Part shown: piece after piece, positions 24,082-32,775 of the stretch | Layout of the letters: every line of letters starts with the position of its first letter | Numbering within the stretch: position 1 is the stretch's first letter | DNA from: a virus | Direction: 5' to 3' (one strand) | IMG/VR virus record: IMGVR_UViG_3300026097_000013 | Span: 1 to 64,000 of that record | DNA: 64,000 nucleotides | Made by a program: the position numbers and the translations under genes | The notes under the pieces: generated by a model | What the model was told of the DNA's origin: nothing | What the model saw: the letters and a program-made list of their open reading frames with translations, nothing else | Database searches by the model: none

Positions 24082-25089
24082 TTATCCTTGACGAGCGCGG
24101 ATCATTGCAAGAATGTCCTGTGCGCCACCGCCTGCTGGTGCTTCTTCAGCTGCCGGAGTTGCAGTTTCTGTTGCTGCTTCCTCTGTGCTCTTAAAAGGAA
24201 CATCATCTGCAGGTGCTGCTGGTGTAGATGCAGGTGCGCTTTGACTGACAGCAGTTGCTTGTGGGCTTGCTGCTACTTGCGGATCACCTGTACGTGCAGC
24301 CATACCTGCTGGACGGAAGTATTGGCTCCAGCGATCTGCATCATACGGTTCACCGTCTACTGAAGCTTCAAACATTTCCTGCATAACTTTTACAGCAGTT
24401 TCGTCTGGCTTTTTAGGAAGGAAGTCTGATAAATTAAACAATCCATGTTCGTTTACTGCTGCCATTTCTGCATCAGTTAGTGGACGTTCACGACGTGCCC
24501 AATTACTAGTACCATAGTCAGCATAGCCACCTTTTGAACCTTTGTTAAGACGGAAGTCTACGCCTGCTGTGTAATCTGTTGGCATTTCTTCCATGTCTGG
24601 ATCCATAAGACTTGCTTTAATAATTTGGAAGATTTGAGGACCAATAATAAAACGACGAATCGGATTATCTGGAACTTGATCATCAGTTAAAGGATTGTCA
24701 GTTACAAAGCCTTGGAAGATATAACTACGTTTTTTCCAGTACTTACGACCCATATCTTCAAGACTTGGGTCTTTAAACCAACCACGTACTTCATTTAGAA
24801 TGTTACATGACTCGCCATACATTTCCATACATGGAACTTGTACCTGTACTGGACGTGAGCCAGTCTCGCCTTTAACTCCACTAAACGGAAGTTTGATCAT
24901 CAAACGTTCTGCCCAGAAGTATGTGTTATCTGGATTACCATCAGGGAGGAAACGAAAGGTTGCTGTTGAACCTTCTGCAATATTCCAAAATGGGTAAATT
25001 GGGTTTGGACCACTTGGTCCGCTTGATGCACCTGATGAACGTGCTTCTTGTTCTTTGAGCTTTGCTCGGATTTCTGCTAATGATGCCAT
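24082..25089 (-). CDS. 32: Single-stranded DNA-binding protein gp32
   Basis: 335 aa (T4 gp32 301). The core after residue 30 (YPFWNIAEGSTATFRFLPDG) and the C-terminal Ala/Glu/Pro-rich linker followed by QDILAMIRARQG fit the family, in which the C-terminal tail recruits partner proteins. T4 gp32 binds zinc through His64, Cys77, Cys87 and Cys90. Here only two cysteines (C87 and C95 in VPCMEMYGESCN) lie in that region, so the zinc site looks reduced. A strong AGGAGG site precedes the ATG. It is the first gene of the gene 32-uvsX-uvsY run. Confidence 0.92.
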   Translation of the reverse strand: MASLAEIRAKLKEQEARSSGASSGPSGPNPIYPFWNIAEGSTATFRFLPDGNPDNTYFWAERLMIKLPFSGVKGETGSRPVQVQVPCMEMYGESCNILNEVRGWFKDPSLEDMGRKYWKKRSYIFQGFVTDNPLTDDQVPDNPIRRFIIGPQIFQIIKASLMDPDMEEMPTDYTAGVDFRLNKGSKGGYADYGTSNWARRERPLTDAEMAAVNEHGLFNLSDFLPKKPDETAVKVMQEMFEASVDGEPYDADRWSQYFRPAGMAARTGDPQVAASPQATAVSQSAPASTPAAPADDVPFKSTEEAATETATPAAEEAPAGGGAQDILAMIRARQG

Positions 25090-25168
25090 AGTTATGCCTC
25101 CTAATTTTATGCCTATGTGCCTTTGATAGCGTTTTGCTATCTGTGCCTAATTATGTAGCACACTTATA

Positions 25169-25197
25169 ATACTACACGAAGTTATTTATCTTGTCAA
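25169..25197 (-). promoter_or_regulatory. sigma70-like promoter of gene 32 with a long leader
   Basis: Minus strand TTGACA (25192-25197), 17-nt spacer, TAGTAT (25169-25174). Unlike the other early promoters it leaves about 75 nt of leader ending in AGGAGG. A late-type ATAAATA (25183-25189) lies inside the spacer, so transcription may continue late. The leader is a candidate site for translational autoregulation, as in T4. Confidence 0.7.
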
Positions 25198-25283
25198 CTA
25201 ATTTTTTTAAGTTTTTTGGTATTGAAAGTTTGCATAATGTTCATTCGAGCTATAGCTGTCTCCGAAGATCCAAACTTTTTGCA

Positions 25284-27077
25284 TTATCTCAAGCCAGCCA
25301 GTTCTCTCATACGATCGTGTTCAGCAGGATCAGACATTATTGGCTGCGATTGCTGATATGCTTCAAATGTCTGATTAACTGATTCGATAAATGCCTTAGC
25401 AGGTTCTATGAACTGCTCGCCGTAATCTTTCTCTACCATGGTAAGTACAGCAGTTTCGCCTTTTGGAAACTCGCCTGTTTCTCTGTCGTAGTATGAAAGT
25501 ATAAACTCGCCTAGTGGTGTCTTAGCTTCTTTTTCTAGTGTGATTTCGTCACCGTCTGGACCTTTGACTTTGTCGCCTTTTTTCTTACCATCCATTTTGG
25601 CTTTGCGTACAGCATGTGCAAATGCATTGCCTTCGTCTGCATCTTGCTCATCTTCAAAGGAAATGCCTTCAACTTTTTTACAGCTACCTTTTTCGCCTGC
25701 TTTTTTTCCTGGTACTTTACGATAGCCTTTCCAACACTTGTCATATATCTTGCTGTTTCCGTGACGTTCGCCTTCTTCTACATCAGACTCATTTTTCTTT
25801 TTCTTTCTCATCGAAGAACATGCTTCTTCAATTTCTTCTTCAGTCATGCCTAGTGTAGTCCAGCTTTGATTGCCGCACTCTTCACATACGTCTTCTGAGA
25901 ACTGACCCATCGATGCTTCGAATGCTGCTTCTAGTTCAATTTCTTCTTTTGTTTTCTTTTCAGCCTTGCTGTACTTGTCTTTTAGTCTGCCTAGTTCTTC
26001 TTGACTAGCGCCGTCACGTCCTGCTTGTGCTGCCTTTTTCATATATTCTTTACCGTGCTTCTTAACACCTGTGTAATATTGTAAGCCTGATTCGTCTACT
26101 AAGTCGTCTGGACCTAGTTCTTTAGCCTTCGTGCCTTCTTTTACTAGGTTGTAAATGTACGGAAATACATCTGCTAGTTCTTCGTTAAATTGTTTGATAG
26201 TTAATTCGTCAATCCAATTTTCAGCAACATCACTAGGAACATCTTCTAGAACTGGGGTTTCAAATGCTTCAAATGTCTCTTTGTAGAATGCTGGTTTTTG
26301 TAGTGACTCGATTGTTTTCTTTACTGTGGAAATACGCTCCTTAACAATGTCCATATAACCACTTAGACTTTCTGCCATTACAGCACTACGGCCCATGTAG
26401 TTCTTAAACTTGCGTAGCTTACCCATTTCTTCCGATAGGCCTACAATATGTTTACCGAAGTCATCGTATGCTGTACCACCTTCTGCTACGTGACGAGCCA
26501 TTGCTCTTGCGCCACTTAGGTGTTTGTAAGGATAACGGAATCTTTCGCCTTCAGGTGATTCGATATAAATCTTACCGATTTTTTGTGTGCGTCCTGTAGC
26601 AGTTTCTTGATTAATACTTTCTGTATGCTTAATCATTATACGTGCTTCGCCTACATTTTGGTAGCTAATACGGCTTGTTCCATATAACTTTGATTCGTTC
26701 ATTGTTTCATCCCCAGTACGAGTTGCTAAAAATTTGTAATCTCTTTTGTTTAAATTTGACTTGTTTACGTCTCTTACACTAAATTCTAACATACGTTTTT
26801 TACTAAAAATACGTAGTTCTTTTAAGAAGTTGTACCATTCATCTTGTGTCATTTCGTCTTGACCTTCAATAAAGTCTTTTGAATATATCACTGTTAGACC
26901 ATCATCTTCAGAAATACTTACACTTACTTTACCTAAGCCATTATAATCAAAATCAAAGAAGCGAGCATCTAGTGGCTCATTAGTAACTGTGCCACTATCG
27001 TCACCTATAGTAACTTCAGAAAATCTGCCTCTAATCTTATTAAAGAGATCTTCGCCTATCTTGTCAAAATCTATCAT
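25284..27077 (-). CDS. Large hypothetical protein downstream of terminase
   Basis: 597 aa, no T4 counterpart recognised. The N-terminal part is globular beta-rich, the middle is helical and charged, and residues about 395-465 form a Cys-containing basic region (VCEECGNQSW, then KCWKGYRKVPGKKAGEKGSC, a motif seen in phage and giant-virus proteins) that could bind zinc or nucleic acid. Its place after gp17 and its late promoter suggest a head or packaging role. It is probably an internal or scaffold-type virion protein, but this is inference. Confidence 0.65.
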   Translation of the reverse strand: MIDFDKIGEDLFNKIRGRFSEVTIGDDSGTVTNEPLDARFFDFDYNGLGKVSVSISEDDGLTVIYSKDFIEGQDEMTQDEWYNFLKELRIFSKKRMLEFSVRDVNKSNLNKRDYKFLATRTGDETMNESKLYGTSRISYQNVGEARIMIKHTESINQETATGRTQKIGKIYIESPEGERFRYPYKHLSGARAMARHVAEGGTAYDDFGKHIVGLSEEMGKLRKFKNYMGRSAVMAESLSGYMDIVKERISTVKKTIESLQKPAFYKETFEAFETPVLEDVPSDVAENWIDELTIKQFNEELADVFPYIYNLVKEGTKAKELGPDDLVDESGLQYYTGVKKHGKEYMKKAAQAGRDGASQEELGRLKDKYSKAEKKTKEEIELEAAFEASMGQFSEDVCEECGNQSWTTLGMTEEEIEEACSSMRKKKKNESDVEEGERHGNSKIYDKCWKGYRKVPGKKAGEKGSCKKVEGISFEDEQDADEGNAFAHAVRKAKMDGKKKGDKVKGPDGDEITLEKEAKTPLGEFILSYYDRETGEFPKGETAVLTMVEKDYGEQFIEPAKAFIESVNQTFEAYQQSQPIMSDPAEHDRMRELAGLR

Positions 27078-27081
27078 ATTG

Positions 27082-27088
27082 TATTTAT
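27082..27088 (-). promoter_or_regulatory. T4-type late promoter (ATAAATA), near-leaderless
   Basis: Four nt (27078-27081) separate the box from the ATG at 27077, so the start codon lies about at the predicted transcript start. Confidence 0.7.
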
Positions 27089-28668
27089 CAATAGTTCGTG
27101 CTTATAAAGATAGGCATTGGTGCTTCGTAATCTTCAAAATCTTCTGTTTGATTAAAAGTATTATACACTCTTGGATCCCAATCTTTAAGAACGTCCATCA
27201 TCCTTATTGCTAATAGTGTTGCGCTAACCAAATCATCTGACATTCCTGATTTTGCCTGATAGCTTGTATTAGTTGCTACAAAACCCTTTAGTTCTGATAC
27301 TAAAGGTTTTGATCGAATCATCATTTTATTATTTTCGATCATAGTTTTTAATCTACTACAGGCTGTAATCTTAGTACCATGAGTAGTGTTAAATCCTTTG
27401 CGGAATTTGCGTACATGTCCTTTGCGCATAGGTTCACTCACAAACAAGCCCGGTATGTTTTCTTCCCCAAAATCGTTTATAACAATTAGTGCTGCTTCTC
27501 CAATGCCATTGTTTTCTACACTCCAATAAACGCCGTTTGGATTCTTAATTTCTTGTGCTATATAATTGCAAATATCAGCAAGCACACGAACCTGTCCCGG
27601 TATAGCAGTTTGATTGTGTTGCCATTCTGCTACTTGTTCATAGCTAGGAAGTTCAAACACTTGTATAGCAGCATTGTCTCCACCTGTGCCCATACTAGGA
27701 TCTAGTGCTACACAATAAGTGTATTGACTAGTTGGCTTTTTATACCAGCGTGTTTGACCCATGTTAAGTATAGGCGTTTCTCCGTCCATAGTCGATAGTT
27801 TTAAACTATTAATTAGTGTTTCGTCAAAAACTAGGAATTCACAACCGTATTCACGACGGAATTTTTCTTCGCCGATACGTCCAATTTCTTCCTCTTTCCA
27901 TTTTTCGTCACGATCTGGATGTTCGTCCCATTGTGCAACAAAACTATGGAAACCGTTTGAACCTAGTTCTTGTTCGTTGCCATGTGCATCAAACTTTTCT
28001 TCTGCTTGTTTCCAAATAGTCGCAAATGTATCTTCGTCTGAGTTAGGTGTTGATGTAATAATAGCACGACCACCTGTTGCTAGAGTAGGTGATATCGAAG
28101 TCCAAAATTCTTCAGCAATGTTAGGTTGCACAAATGCAAATTCGTCACAATATAGTAGCGAAATCGACATACCACGTCCTGTGTTGCCTGTTGTTGTTTG
28201 TGCTACAATGCGTGATCCGTTTTCAAATTCAATCGATTGTTTGTTGTAACTGGTAACACCTGCTCTAATATGATCTGGACATGTTTCATACACAAAACGT
28301 ATACGTGACATAATCTCTTGCGCACCTGTGTATTTGTGTGCTGCTACAAGAATAGTTTGATCTGGATTAAACATCGCATACCATGCTAGGTAGATACTTG
28401 CACATGTAGTTTTACCTGTTTGTCTAGGCATCATGTTAATATTAAAGCGATAGTTATGATAACTATGCATTAATCGTAGCTGATACTCATAAGGATCAAA
28501 TAACAATTTACCTTTTACAGGGTGTTGGATAAAAGCAAACTTACGAGCAAAGTACAAGTACCCTTCGTCAGGATCCATGCATTGCATAAGGTCGTTAATT
28601 TGCTCTTCTGTATATGTTTCTTGTTTATTCGCCTTTTTAATTAAGACGCCGTCTAATGATGCTGCCAT
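27088..28668 (-). CDS. 17: Terminase large subunit gp17
   Basis: 526 aa from the ATG at 28668; a start 27 bp further upstream would read through the terminator hairpin and is rejected. Walker A PRQTGKTT (81-88), Walker B SLLYCDEFAF (170-179) and the coupling motif TSTPN (205-209) form the packaging ATPase. The C-terminal nuclease has ALDPSMGTGGDNA, SVENNGIGEA and SDDLVSA acidic motifs (RNase H fold). It cuts concatemeric DNA and pumps it through the portal. A late promoter places its ATG at +1. The family is about 550-610 aa. Confidence 0.95.
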   Translation of the reverse strand: MAASLDGVLIKKANKQETYTEEQINDLMQCMDPDEGYLYFARKFAFIQHPVKGKLLFDPYEYQLRLMHSYHNYRFNINMMPRQTGKTTCASIYLAWYAMFNPDQTILVAAHKYTGAQEIMSRIRFVYETCPDHIRAGVTSYNKQSIEFENGSRIVAQTTTGNTGRGMSISLLYCDEFAFVQPNIAEEFWTSISPTLATGGRAIITSTPNSDEDTFATIWKQAEEKFDAHGNEQELGSNGFHSFVAQWDEHPDRDEKWKEEEIGRIGEEKFRREYGCEFLVFDETLINSLKLSTMDGETPILNMGQTRWYKKPTSQYTYCVALDPSMGTGGDNAAIQVFELPSYEQVAEWQHNQTAIPGQVRVLADICNYIAQEIKNPNGVYWSVENNGIGEAALIVINDFGEENIPGLFVSEPMRKGHVRKFRKGFNTTHGTKITACSRLKTMIENNKMMIRSKPLVSELKGFVATNTSYQAKSGMSDDLVSATLLAIRMMDVLKDWDPRVYNTFNQTEDFEDYEAPMPIFISTNY

Positions 28669-28673
28669 ATCAA

Positions 28674-28679
28674 TATTTA
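28674..28679 (-). promoter_or_regulatory. T4-type late promoter (TAAATA) of gp17, ATG at +1
   Basis: TAAATA is followed by 5 nt (28669-28673) and the gp17 ATG at 28668. It begins only 4 nt after the T-run of the upstream terminator, so upstream transcripts are probably stopped and gp17 restarted here. Confidence 0.7.
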
Positions 28680-28682
28680 CCC

Positions 28683-28710
28683 AAAAAAATAGCACCCGAA
28701 GGTGCTATTT
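28683..28710 (-). terminator. Rho-independent terminator with UUCG tetraloop
   Basis: On the minus strand AAATAGCACC, loop TTCG and GGTGCTATTT form a 10-bp stem closed by the extra-stable UUCG loop and followed by a run of T (TTTTTTT). This is a textbook intrinsic terminator after the gene ending at 28730 and directly before the gp17 promoter. Confidence 0.92.
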
Positions 28711-28729
28711 GATATAATTTCACTGTAGA

Positions 28730-29551
28730 TTATTGCATACGTTTCTTGGCTCTATTCATGCCTTTAGTTCTTTTAGCATTTCTTTTCTGCAACTCTTGGT
28801 TTGCTTTCCAGTCGTTAGTTGAACCGTCTCTTTTGAGAATATCATCAGTGTTGTCACGGTCAACTTTTGCATTTTTAGTATAACGCTTTGCCATGTCGCT
28901 CGAGATTTCGTCAAGCGCTGATTCGTTTTTCTTTTTAAACTGCGCAGGCACTTCACCTTTTTTAGGTTTACTACCTTTGTCTTTAAGTGCCTTCTTCATT
29001 GGCTCTTTTTTATCGCCGTCTTTGTCAACATCTAAAAAGTCTGGCTTAGATTTCTTTTCGCTTAGTGCTGCCATTAGCTGTGCTTTAATAGCTTCTACAG
29101 CCATTGCATTGTCGCCATCTTGTGCAGCAGCATATGCTTTCTTCTCACGGTTAAGACCACCGCTTAGATCTTTGGTCATGTACTTGTGATCTTGATACTC
29201 TGCATCTGGCTCATTATCGTAACCTTCATCAGTGTCAATTTCGTCTTCTACAGGCTCCATTTCTTCGTTTGGATCTTCCATGCCTGGTTCGTCCATAATA
29301 CCTGACAAGCGTTCCATGTCCATGCGTGGCGAAAGTGTTTTAGCACTTACAGGTTCTGCTGCGCCCATGCCTGCGTTTTTCATCATGTTGATAAGATCGT
29401 CAACGTGTTCTTTGCCGCTAGCATTTAAATTAACACTCATTGTCACTGGATTGCCTTTGTCCATTTCCGGTGCTGGCATTGCAGCAGGCATCTCTGTCAT
29501 ACCACATTCTTCAATGTGATCCATTGATTCGATTAATTTCTTCATATTCAT
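28730..29551 (-). CDS. Hypothetical virion-associated protein, highly charged
   Basis: 273 aa. Met/Asp/Glu-rich N-terminal half (a PGMEDPNEEMEPVEDEIDTD stretch), then a Lys-rich segment with DVDKDGDKKEP, and a basic C-terminus (RNAKRTKGMNRAKKRMQ). The low-complexity, charge-segregated make-up is typical of scaffold or head-packaged DNA-binding proteins of marine T4-like phages. No named homologue is recognised. It follows the 185-aa gene by 4 bp in the packaging cluster and ends at an intrinsic terminator. Confidence 0.55.
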   Translation of the reverse strand: MNMKKLIESMDHIEECGMTEMPAAMPAPEMDKGNPVTMSVNLNASGKEHVDDLINMMKNAGMGAAEPVSAKTLSPRMDMERLSGIMDEPGMEDPNEEMEPVEDEIDTDEGYDNEPDAEYQDHKYMTKDLSGGLNREKKAYAAAQDGDNAMAVEAIKAQLMAALSEKKSKPDFLDVDKDGDKKEPMKKALKDKGSKPKKGEVPAQFKKKNESALDEISSDMAKRYTKNAKVDRDNTDDILKRDGSTNDWKANQELQKRNAKRTKGMNRAKKRMQ

Positions 29552-29555
29552 AATT

Positions 29556-30113
29556 TCAGCCTCCTACAACTGCTTTAGTATTTTCTGCATCACCAATATC
29601 AGATGATTCTCCAACTGGAGCACCTTCTGCACCGCTGTGTTTGTTTTCCTTGCGAGCAGTTTCTAATTCTTTTAATAAATCCATAACACGATTACCGCCA
29701 ACTGATTCTTGAGCACTTTCGCCGCCCATATCTTCAGTAGTTAACATTGCTTCATAAGGTGCATCGTCTTTGGTTTCTTGATATTCTTCTCTTGGATCAT
29801 TTGCATTACGCACAATAATGTGTGCTTGATCAATGCCACAGCATTTACCCAAATACTCTTGTAATACTTGCGGAGTAGTAGGATATTCAACAACAGCTTC
29901 AAAATATGTAACTTCCATATTTTGTAATTGTGGAAAGTCTAGCGGGCGTTCTTGAATTGGAGTTTTCTTACCTGATGACATATTAGAAACATTAAACTTT
30001 TTAAGCGATGTTTCCATTGAGTCTTCAAAGCCTTCTGGTAAAGGCCCGGCGACTCCAATTTTAAATTCATAAGTCTTTTTAGACTCTGTTAGTATATCTT
30101 TAAATGATCTCAT
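29556..30113 (-). CDS. Hypothetical protein in the packaging cluster
   Basis: 185 aa. The first 110 residues form a compact domain (YEFKIGVAGPLPEGFEDSM, then paired beta-alpha elements such as MEVTYFEAVVEYPTTPQVLQ) and the remainder is disordered and Glu/Gly-rich. The pattern recurs in marine T4-like phages near the terminase genes, but I know no function. It is co-directional with gp16 and lies behind a late promoter motif with a 20-nt leader. Confidence 0.55.
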   Translation of the reverse strand: MRSFKDILTESKKTYEFKIGVAGPLPEGFEDSMETSLKKFNVSNMSSGKKTPIQERPLDFPQLQNMEVTYFEAVVEYPTTPQVLQEYLGKCCGIDQAHIIVRNANDPREEYQETKDDAPYEAMLTTEDMGGESAQESVGGNRVMDLLKELETARKENKHSGAEGAPVGESSDIGDAENTKAVVGG

Positions 30114-30139
30114 TGCGCATTGATCCTGTTCTATATATA

Positions 30140-30643
30140 TTATTTATCTTTATCTAGCCCTTTTAAGCGCTCTAATAGACTATTACGATCTGTAATGATA
30201 GCACCTTCGCCGTTGACTATATTTCCATCGCCGGTGCCTGCATTATCTTTATCCATCTTTTCTTTTTTAAGTTGTAATTCAACCATTTTTAATTTTTTAT
30301 CTAGTTTAGCAACTTTAGCATCTAAACTTGTTTTTAACATGCCGCCTGCTACTTCCATAATTCTTCCGGCATATCGACTTTCAACATTCATACCTAAATC
30401 CATTAGATCATCGTATGCTGTCATTGCTTTATCAGCAACTTCGTTAAGTTCTTTGTCGGCCATTTCTCCCAAGCCTTTAACGGCAGGAAGTGCAGAACTT
30501 ATTTTATCAAATTCTGCAATATCGCGAAATGTCTGATCGCGTTCGATTTCATGTTTGTTTTGTTCAACTTCTTGCGCTTCAGCTTCTTCAACAATTTCTT
30601 TTGAATCCGGAAGATTAAGAAGGTCTTCTAATTTTTTTGTCAT
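30140..30643 (-). CDS. 16: Terminase small subunit gp16
   Basis: 167 aa (T4 gp16 164). A central helical hairpin (DDLMDLGMNVESRYAGRIMEVAGGMLKTS) followed by a long coiled-coil (AKVAKLDKKLKMVELQLKKEK) is the hallmark of the T4-like small terminase oligomer. It recognises viral DNA and regulates the gp17 motor. The coil is followed by a short, probably flexible tail. The order gp4, gp16, two unknowns and gp17 keeps the packaging genes together. Expressed behind a late motif about 25 bp upstream. Confidence 0.9.
   Translation of the reverse strand: MTKKLEDLLNLPDSKEIVEEAEAQEVEQNKHEIERDQTFRDIAEFDKISSALPAVKGLGEMADKELNEVADKAMTAYDDLMDLGMNVESRYAGRIMEVAGGMLKTSLDAKVAKLDKKLKMVELQLKKEKMDKDNAGTGDGNIVNGEGAIITDRNSLLERLKGLDKDK
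30141..30147 (-). promoter_or_regulatory. T4-type late promoter with leader (for 30113 gene)
   Basis: ATAAATA with the ATG about 22 nt downstream of the predicted transcript start, allowing a normal leader with an AGGAT-like site. Confidence 0.6.
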
Positions 30644-30669
30644 GGGTCCAATCCATTATATGCTACTAT

Positions 30670-30676
30670 TATTTAT
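30670..30676 (-). promoter_or_regulatory. T4-type late promoter with leader (for gp16)
   Basis: ATAAATA; the predicted transcript start is about 21 nt upstream of the gp16 ATG at 30643. It overlaps the 3' end of the gp4 gene. Confidence 0.6.
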
Positions 30677-31110
30677 CTTCTTCTTCCAGTATGGAAAATG
30701 TCTTCTTCAGTAACAATTCTAAAATAGATCTTTTTTTGTTTGCACCATGCTCTAGCTGCTTCCCATTTGGCTTGATTAACGACATAATGTGCTTGGTTAT
30801 GTTTACTACGTCCAAGTCTTTCTTTTCGTGCTTGATTACTAGGCTTAACTTCAATAAGCTCTACTCGTTGCTTTCCGCCTTTGTCTGCGTAAACAATGAA
30901 AAAGTCAGGCACATAGATAGTTTGTTTTCCTGTAAGAGGATTACGATAGGGTATACGTATTGCTTCACTTGCCCATTGGCTAACACTAGGATGCTCATCA
31001 CAGAACTTCATAAAAGTAAATTCCCAACCACTGCGATATGTAGGAGTTTTTGTACCTACATATTTTTCAGGATGTTTGAGATTAAATTTACCCTGTGCAA
31101 ATCGTCCCAT
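30673..31110 (-). CDS. 4: Head-completion protein gp4
   Basis: 145 aa (T4 gp4 150). It has the PD-(D/E)xK-like pattern YRSGWEFTFMKFCDEHP, IPYRNPLTGKQTIYVPDFFIVY and VELIEVKP, in which VPDF and EVKP would form the metal site; the family is often described as nuclease-like. In T4 gp4 acts after DNA packaging to make heads competent for tail joining. The ATG overlaps the stop of the neighbouring gene at 31110. Confidence 0.88.
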   Translation of the reverse strand: MGRFAQGKFNLKHPEKYVGTKTPTYRSGWEFTFMKFCDEHPSVSQWASEAIRIPYRNPLTGKQTIYVPDFFIVYADKGGKQRVELIEVKPSNQARKERLGRSKHNQAHYVVNQAKWEAARAWCKQKKIYFRIVTEEDIFHTGRRR

Positions 31111-31481
31111 TATACAATAATATTTCTCTGTTCTACTAGAAGTGTTTGTGTAGCAGTTCTGTATCCAATTTTGCTACTTTTACCTCTATTATAGTTAAGT
31201 ATCTGCGCAACAATATTACTAAGTTGAACGTCATTGACGCCTTTTAGTGTATCGATTAATTGAAATACGGTAATTTGATCTACTTCTGCTTGTTGTAGTA
31301 GTACACTTGCAGTATTAATAGCTGCAATTCTATCAAAGCCACGTTTTAAAAAATAACCTATTACTGCATCAACTTCACTGGCATTGTAACTGATTTCTCT
31401 ATTATAGAAATTATCAAAAAATCTTGCAGTAAGTTCTTTAGTGGTTAAATTTGATAGATCTGATGTTGTTGTTTCTGACAT
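31110..31481 (-). CDS. Hypothetical helical protein next to gp4
   Basis: 123 aa. Predicted all-helical (LTTKELTARFFDNFYNRE, VDAVIGYFLKRGFDRIAAIN), resembling small neck- or tail-associated proteins of T4-like phages, but no name can be given. It overlaps gp4 by 1 bp and follows the tube-like gene by 12 bp in the tail and head completion cluster, so a virion assembly role is likely. Confidence 0.55.
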   Translation of the reverse strand: MSETTTSDLSNLTTKELTARFFDNFYNREISYNASEVDAVIGYFLKRGFDRIAAINTASVLLQQAEVDQITVFQLIDTLKGVNDVQLSNIVAQILNYNRGKSSKIGYRTATQTLLVEQRNIIV

Positions 31482-31493
31482 ATTATTTTTCCA

Positions 31494-32675
31494 TTATTTG
31501 TTTGCAGCAATAGCATTACTAGCAAACTGAGCTAGTTTTTGATTTCCAGAGGTTGCTTGATTTATAGCATCATCCATTATAGCCCTGCGCTGAAAGGCAT
31601 CAAGTTGTCTATAATCTAAATAGCTGTTGACGCCGTCTTCGTCAACAACAATAGTTCCACTGTTAATCGCTTGTGCAATAAATGCTGTTCTTGCTGCTTG
31701 ATTATCACTTAGTCCACTGGCAATAGCTGCACTTGATAATAGCGGAGCATCTGCGCCACTTGGAGGAACAACCGAACTACTACTGGATGTTGAAGGTATT
31801 TCTGTTCCTGGTAAAGCAGGATTTGGTGAAGGCTGTTGCGGCGAAAAAATACCAGCTGTGCCTGGTGTATTAAAATTTTGATTTGTGTTATTTTCTGTAG
31901 TTGTTACACTTGGAGATGCTGTTTTTAATGACGGCGCGGATGCTCCGCCTGCACTACTAACTATATCATGTGTAGTTGTATCATAACCAGTTACAGGATC
32001 TGTAAAGTTTGTAGGTTCGCTGTTTGCTCCTACATCGCCGTTGCCATAAAACACCGCTTCATATGCAAATGTTATTGTATGTTCTACCATGCCTGCGCCT
32101 TCGGCATATGCTACATCGCCGTGATTCCATTGTGACAACATTGGATTGACTAGAGTATATCTATTCCATTTGTTTTTGCCCATTTGGTATATGTGAATAT
32201 ACTTAAAGAAGCCTTTATTTTCTCTATGAGATTTTGTGTTTAATCCGTAGTTAGAAGGAGCACCAGAATGATATTTATCACGTTGTTCGTAACTGCCGTC
32301 TGAATCAGTATGTCTGCCGTCTTCTATATAATATTGATAATATTCTGTAAGCATACTTCTTACACTGCCTACATTATCGTCCCATAGACGCATTTGCACA
32401 TCTTGATAATCGATTCTAGTCTGCATATTCTTTTTACGATTATATTGTTGTTTGTTTTCTAAATTAACTCTAAATGCAGGCAAATCTGTACTATTAACTA
32501 GCATTGCTATTTCTTTAGAAAATGCATCTGTATTTGGTTTTGACGGATCAGGAACATCTTGATGCGGGACAAATACTACATGATAAAGGTATTTGACTTT
32601 TGGACTAAATGCATGTCCAAAGTTGCTATAAAATTGGTTGGCGTGGCGCCAGTCTCTAAGATGTAGTATACTCAT
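31494..32675 (-). CDS. Tail-tube-fold structural protein (gp19/gp54-like)
   Basis: 393 aa. The first 230 residues read like a tail-tube domain: KYLYHVVFVPHQ, VNSTDLPAFRVNLENKQQYN, RIDYQDVQMRLWDDN and ITFAYEAVFYG, the strand order of T4 gp19 and of the baseplate tube initiator gp54. The last 150 residues are a Ser/Pro/Thr-rich linker and a small C-terminal helical part. It may be the tube initiator or a specialised tube protein. Late promoter immediately upstream. It lies between gp19 and gp4. Confidence 0.65.
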   Translation of the reverse strand: MSILHLRDWRHANQFYSNFGHAFSPKVKYLYHVVFVPHQDVPDPSKPNTDAFSKEIAMLVNSTDLPAFRVNLENKQQYNRKKNMQTRIDYQDVQMRLWDDNVGSVRSMLTEYYQYYIEDGRHTDSDGSYEQRDKYHSGAPSNYGLNTKSHRENKGFFKYIHIYQMGKNKWNRYTLVNPMLSQWNHGDVAYAEGAGMVEHTITFAYEAVFYGNGDVGANSEPTNFTDPVTGYDTTTHDIVSSAGGASAPSLKTASPSVTTTENNTNQNFNTPGTAGIFSPQQPSPNPALPGTEIPSTSSSSSVVPPSGADAPLLSSAAIASGLSDNQAARTAFIAQAINSGTIVVDEDGVNSYLDYRQLDAFQRRAIMDDAINQATSGNQKLAQFASNAIAANK

Positions 32676-32680
32676 AGTAA

Positions 32681-32687
32681 TATTTAT
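32681..32687 (-). promoter_or_regulatory. T4-type late promoter (ATAAATA), ATG at predicted +1
   Basis: Five nt (32676-32680) separate the box from the ATG at 32675, so the predicted mRNA is leaderless. Confidence 0.75.
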
Positions 32688-32710
32688 CTTTATATATTAT
32701 GTGTATATAT

Positions 32711-32741
32711 AAAGAAAAGCAAGAGCCGAGACTCTTGCTTT
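32711..32741 (-). terminator. Intrinsic terminator after gp19
   Basis: AAAGCAAGAG (32716-32725) and CTCTTGCTTT (32732-32741) form a 10-bp stem with a 6-nt loop. On the minus strand the stem is followed by TTTTCTTT, giving a good intrinsic terminator downstream of gp19. Confidence 0.85.
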
Positions 32742-32775
32742 CTTTTTGAAATAGACTACCAATCTAACTAAAATA

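Noticed and set aside
28669-28695. Upstream start for gp17 giving nine more residues
   Set aside because: These codons read through the T-run of the intrinsic terminator and the late promoter; the ATG at 28668 fits the promoter spacing and family N-terminus.
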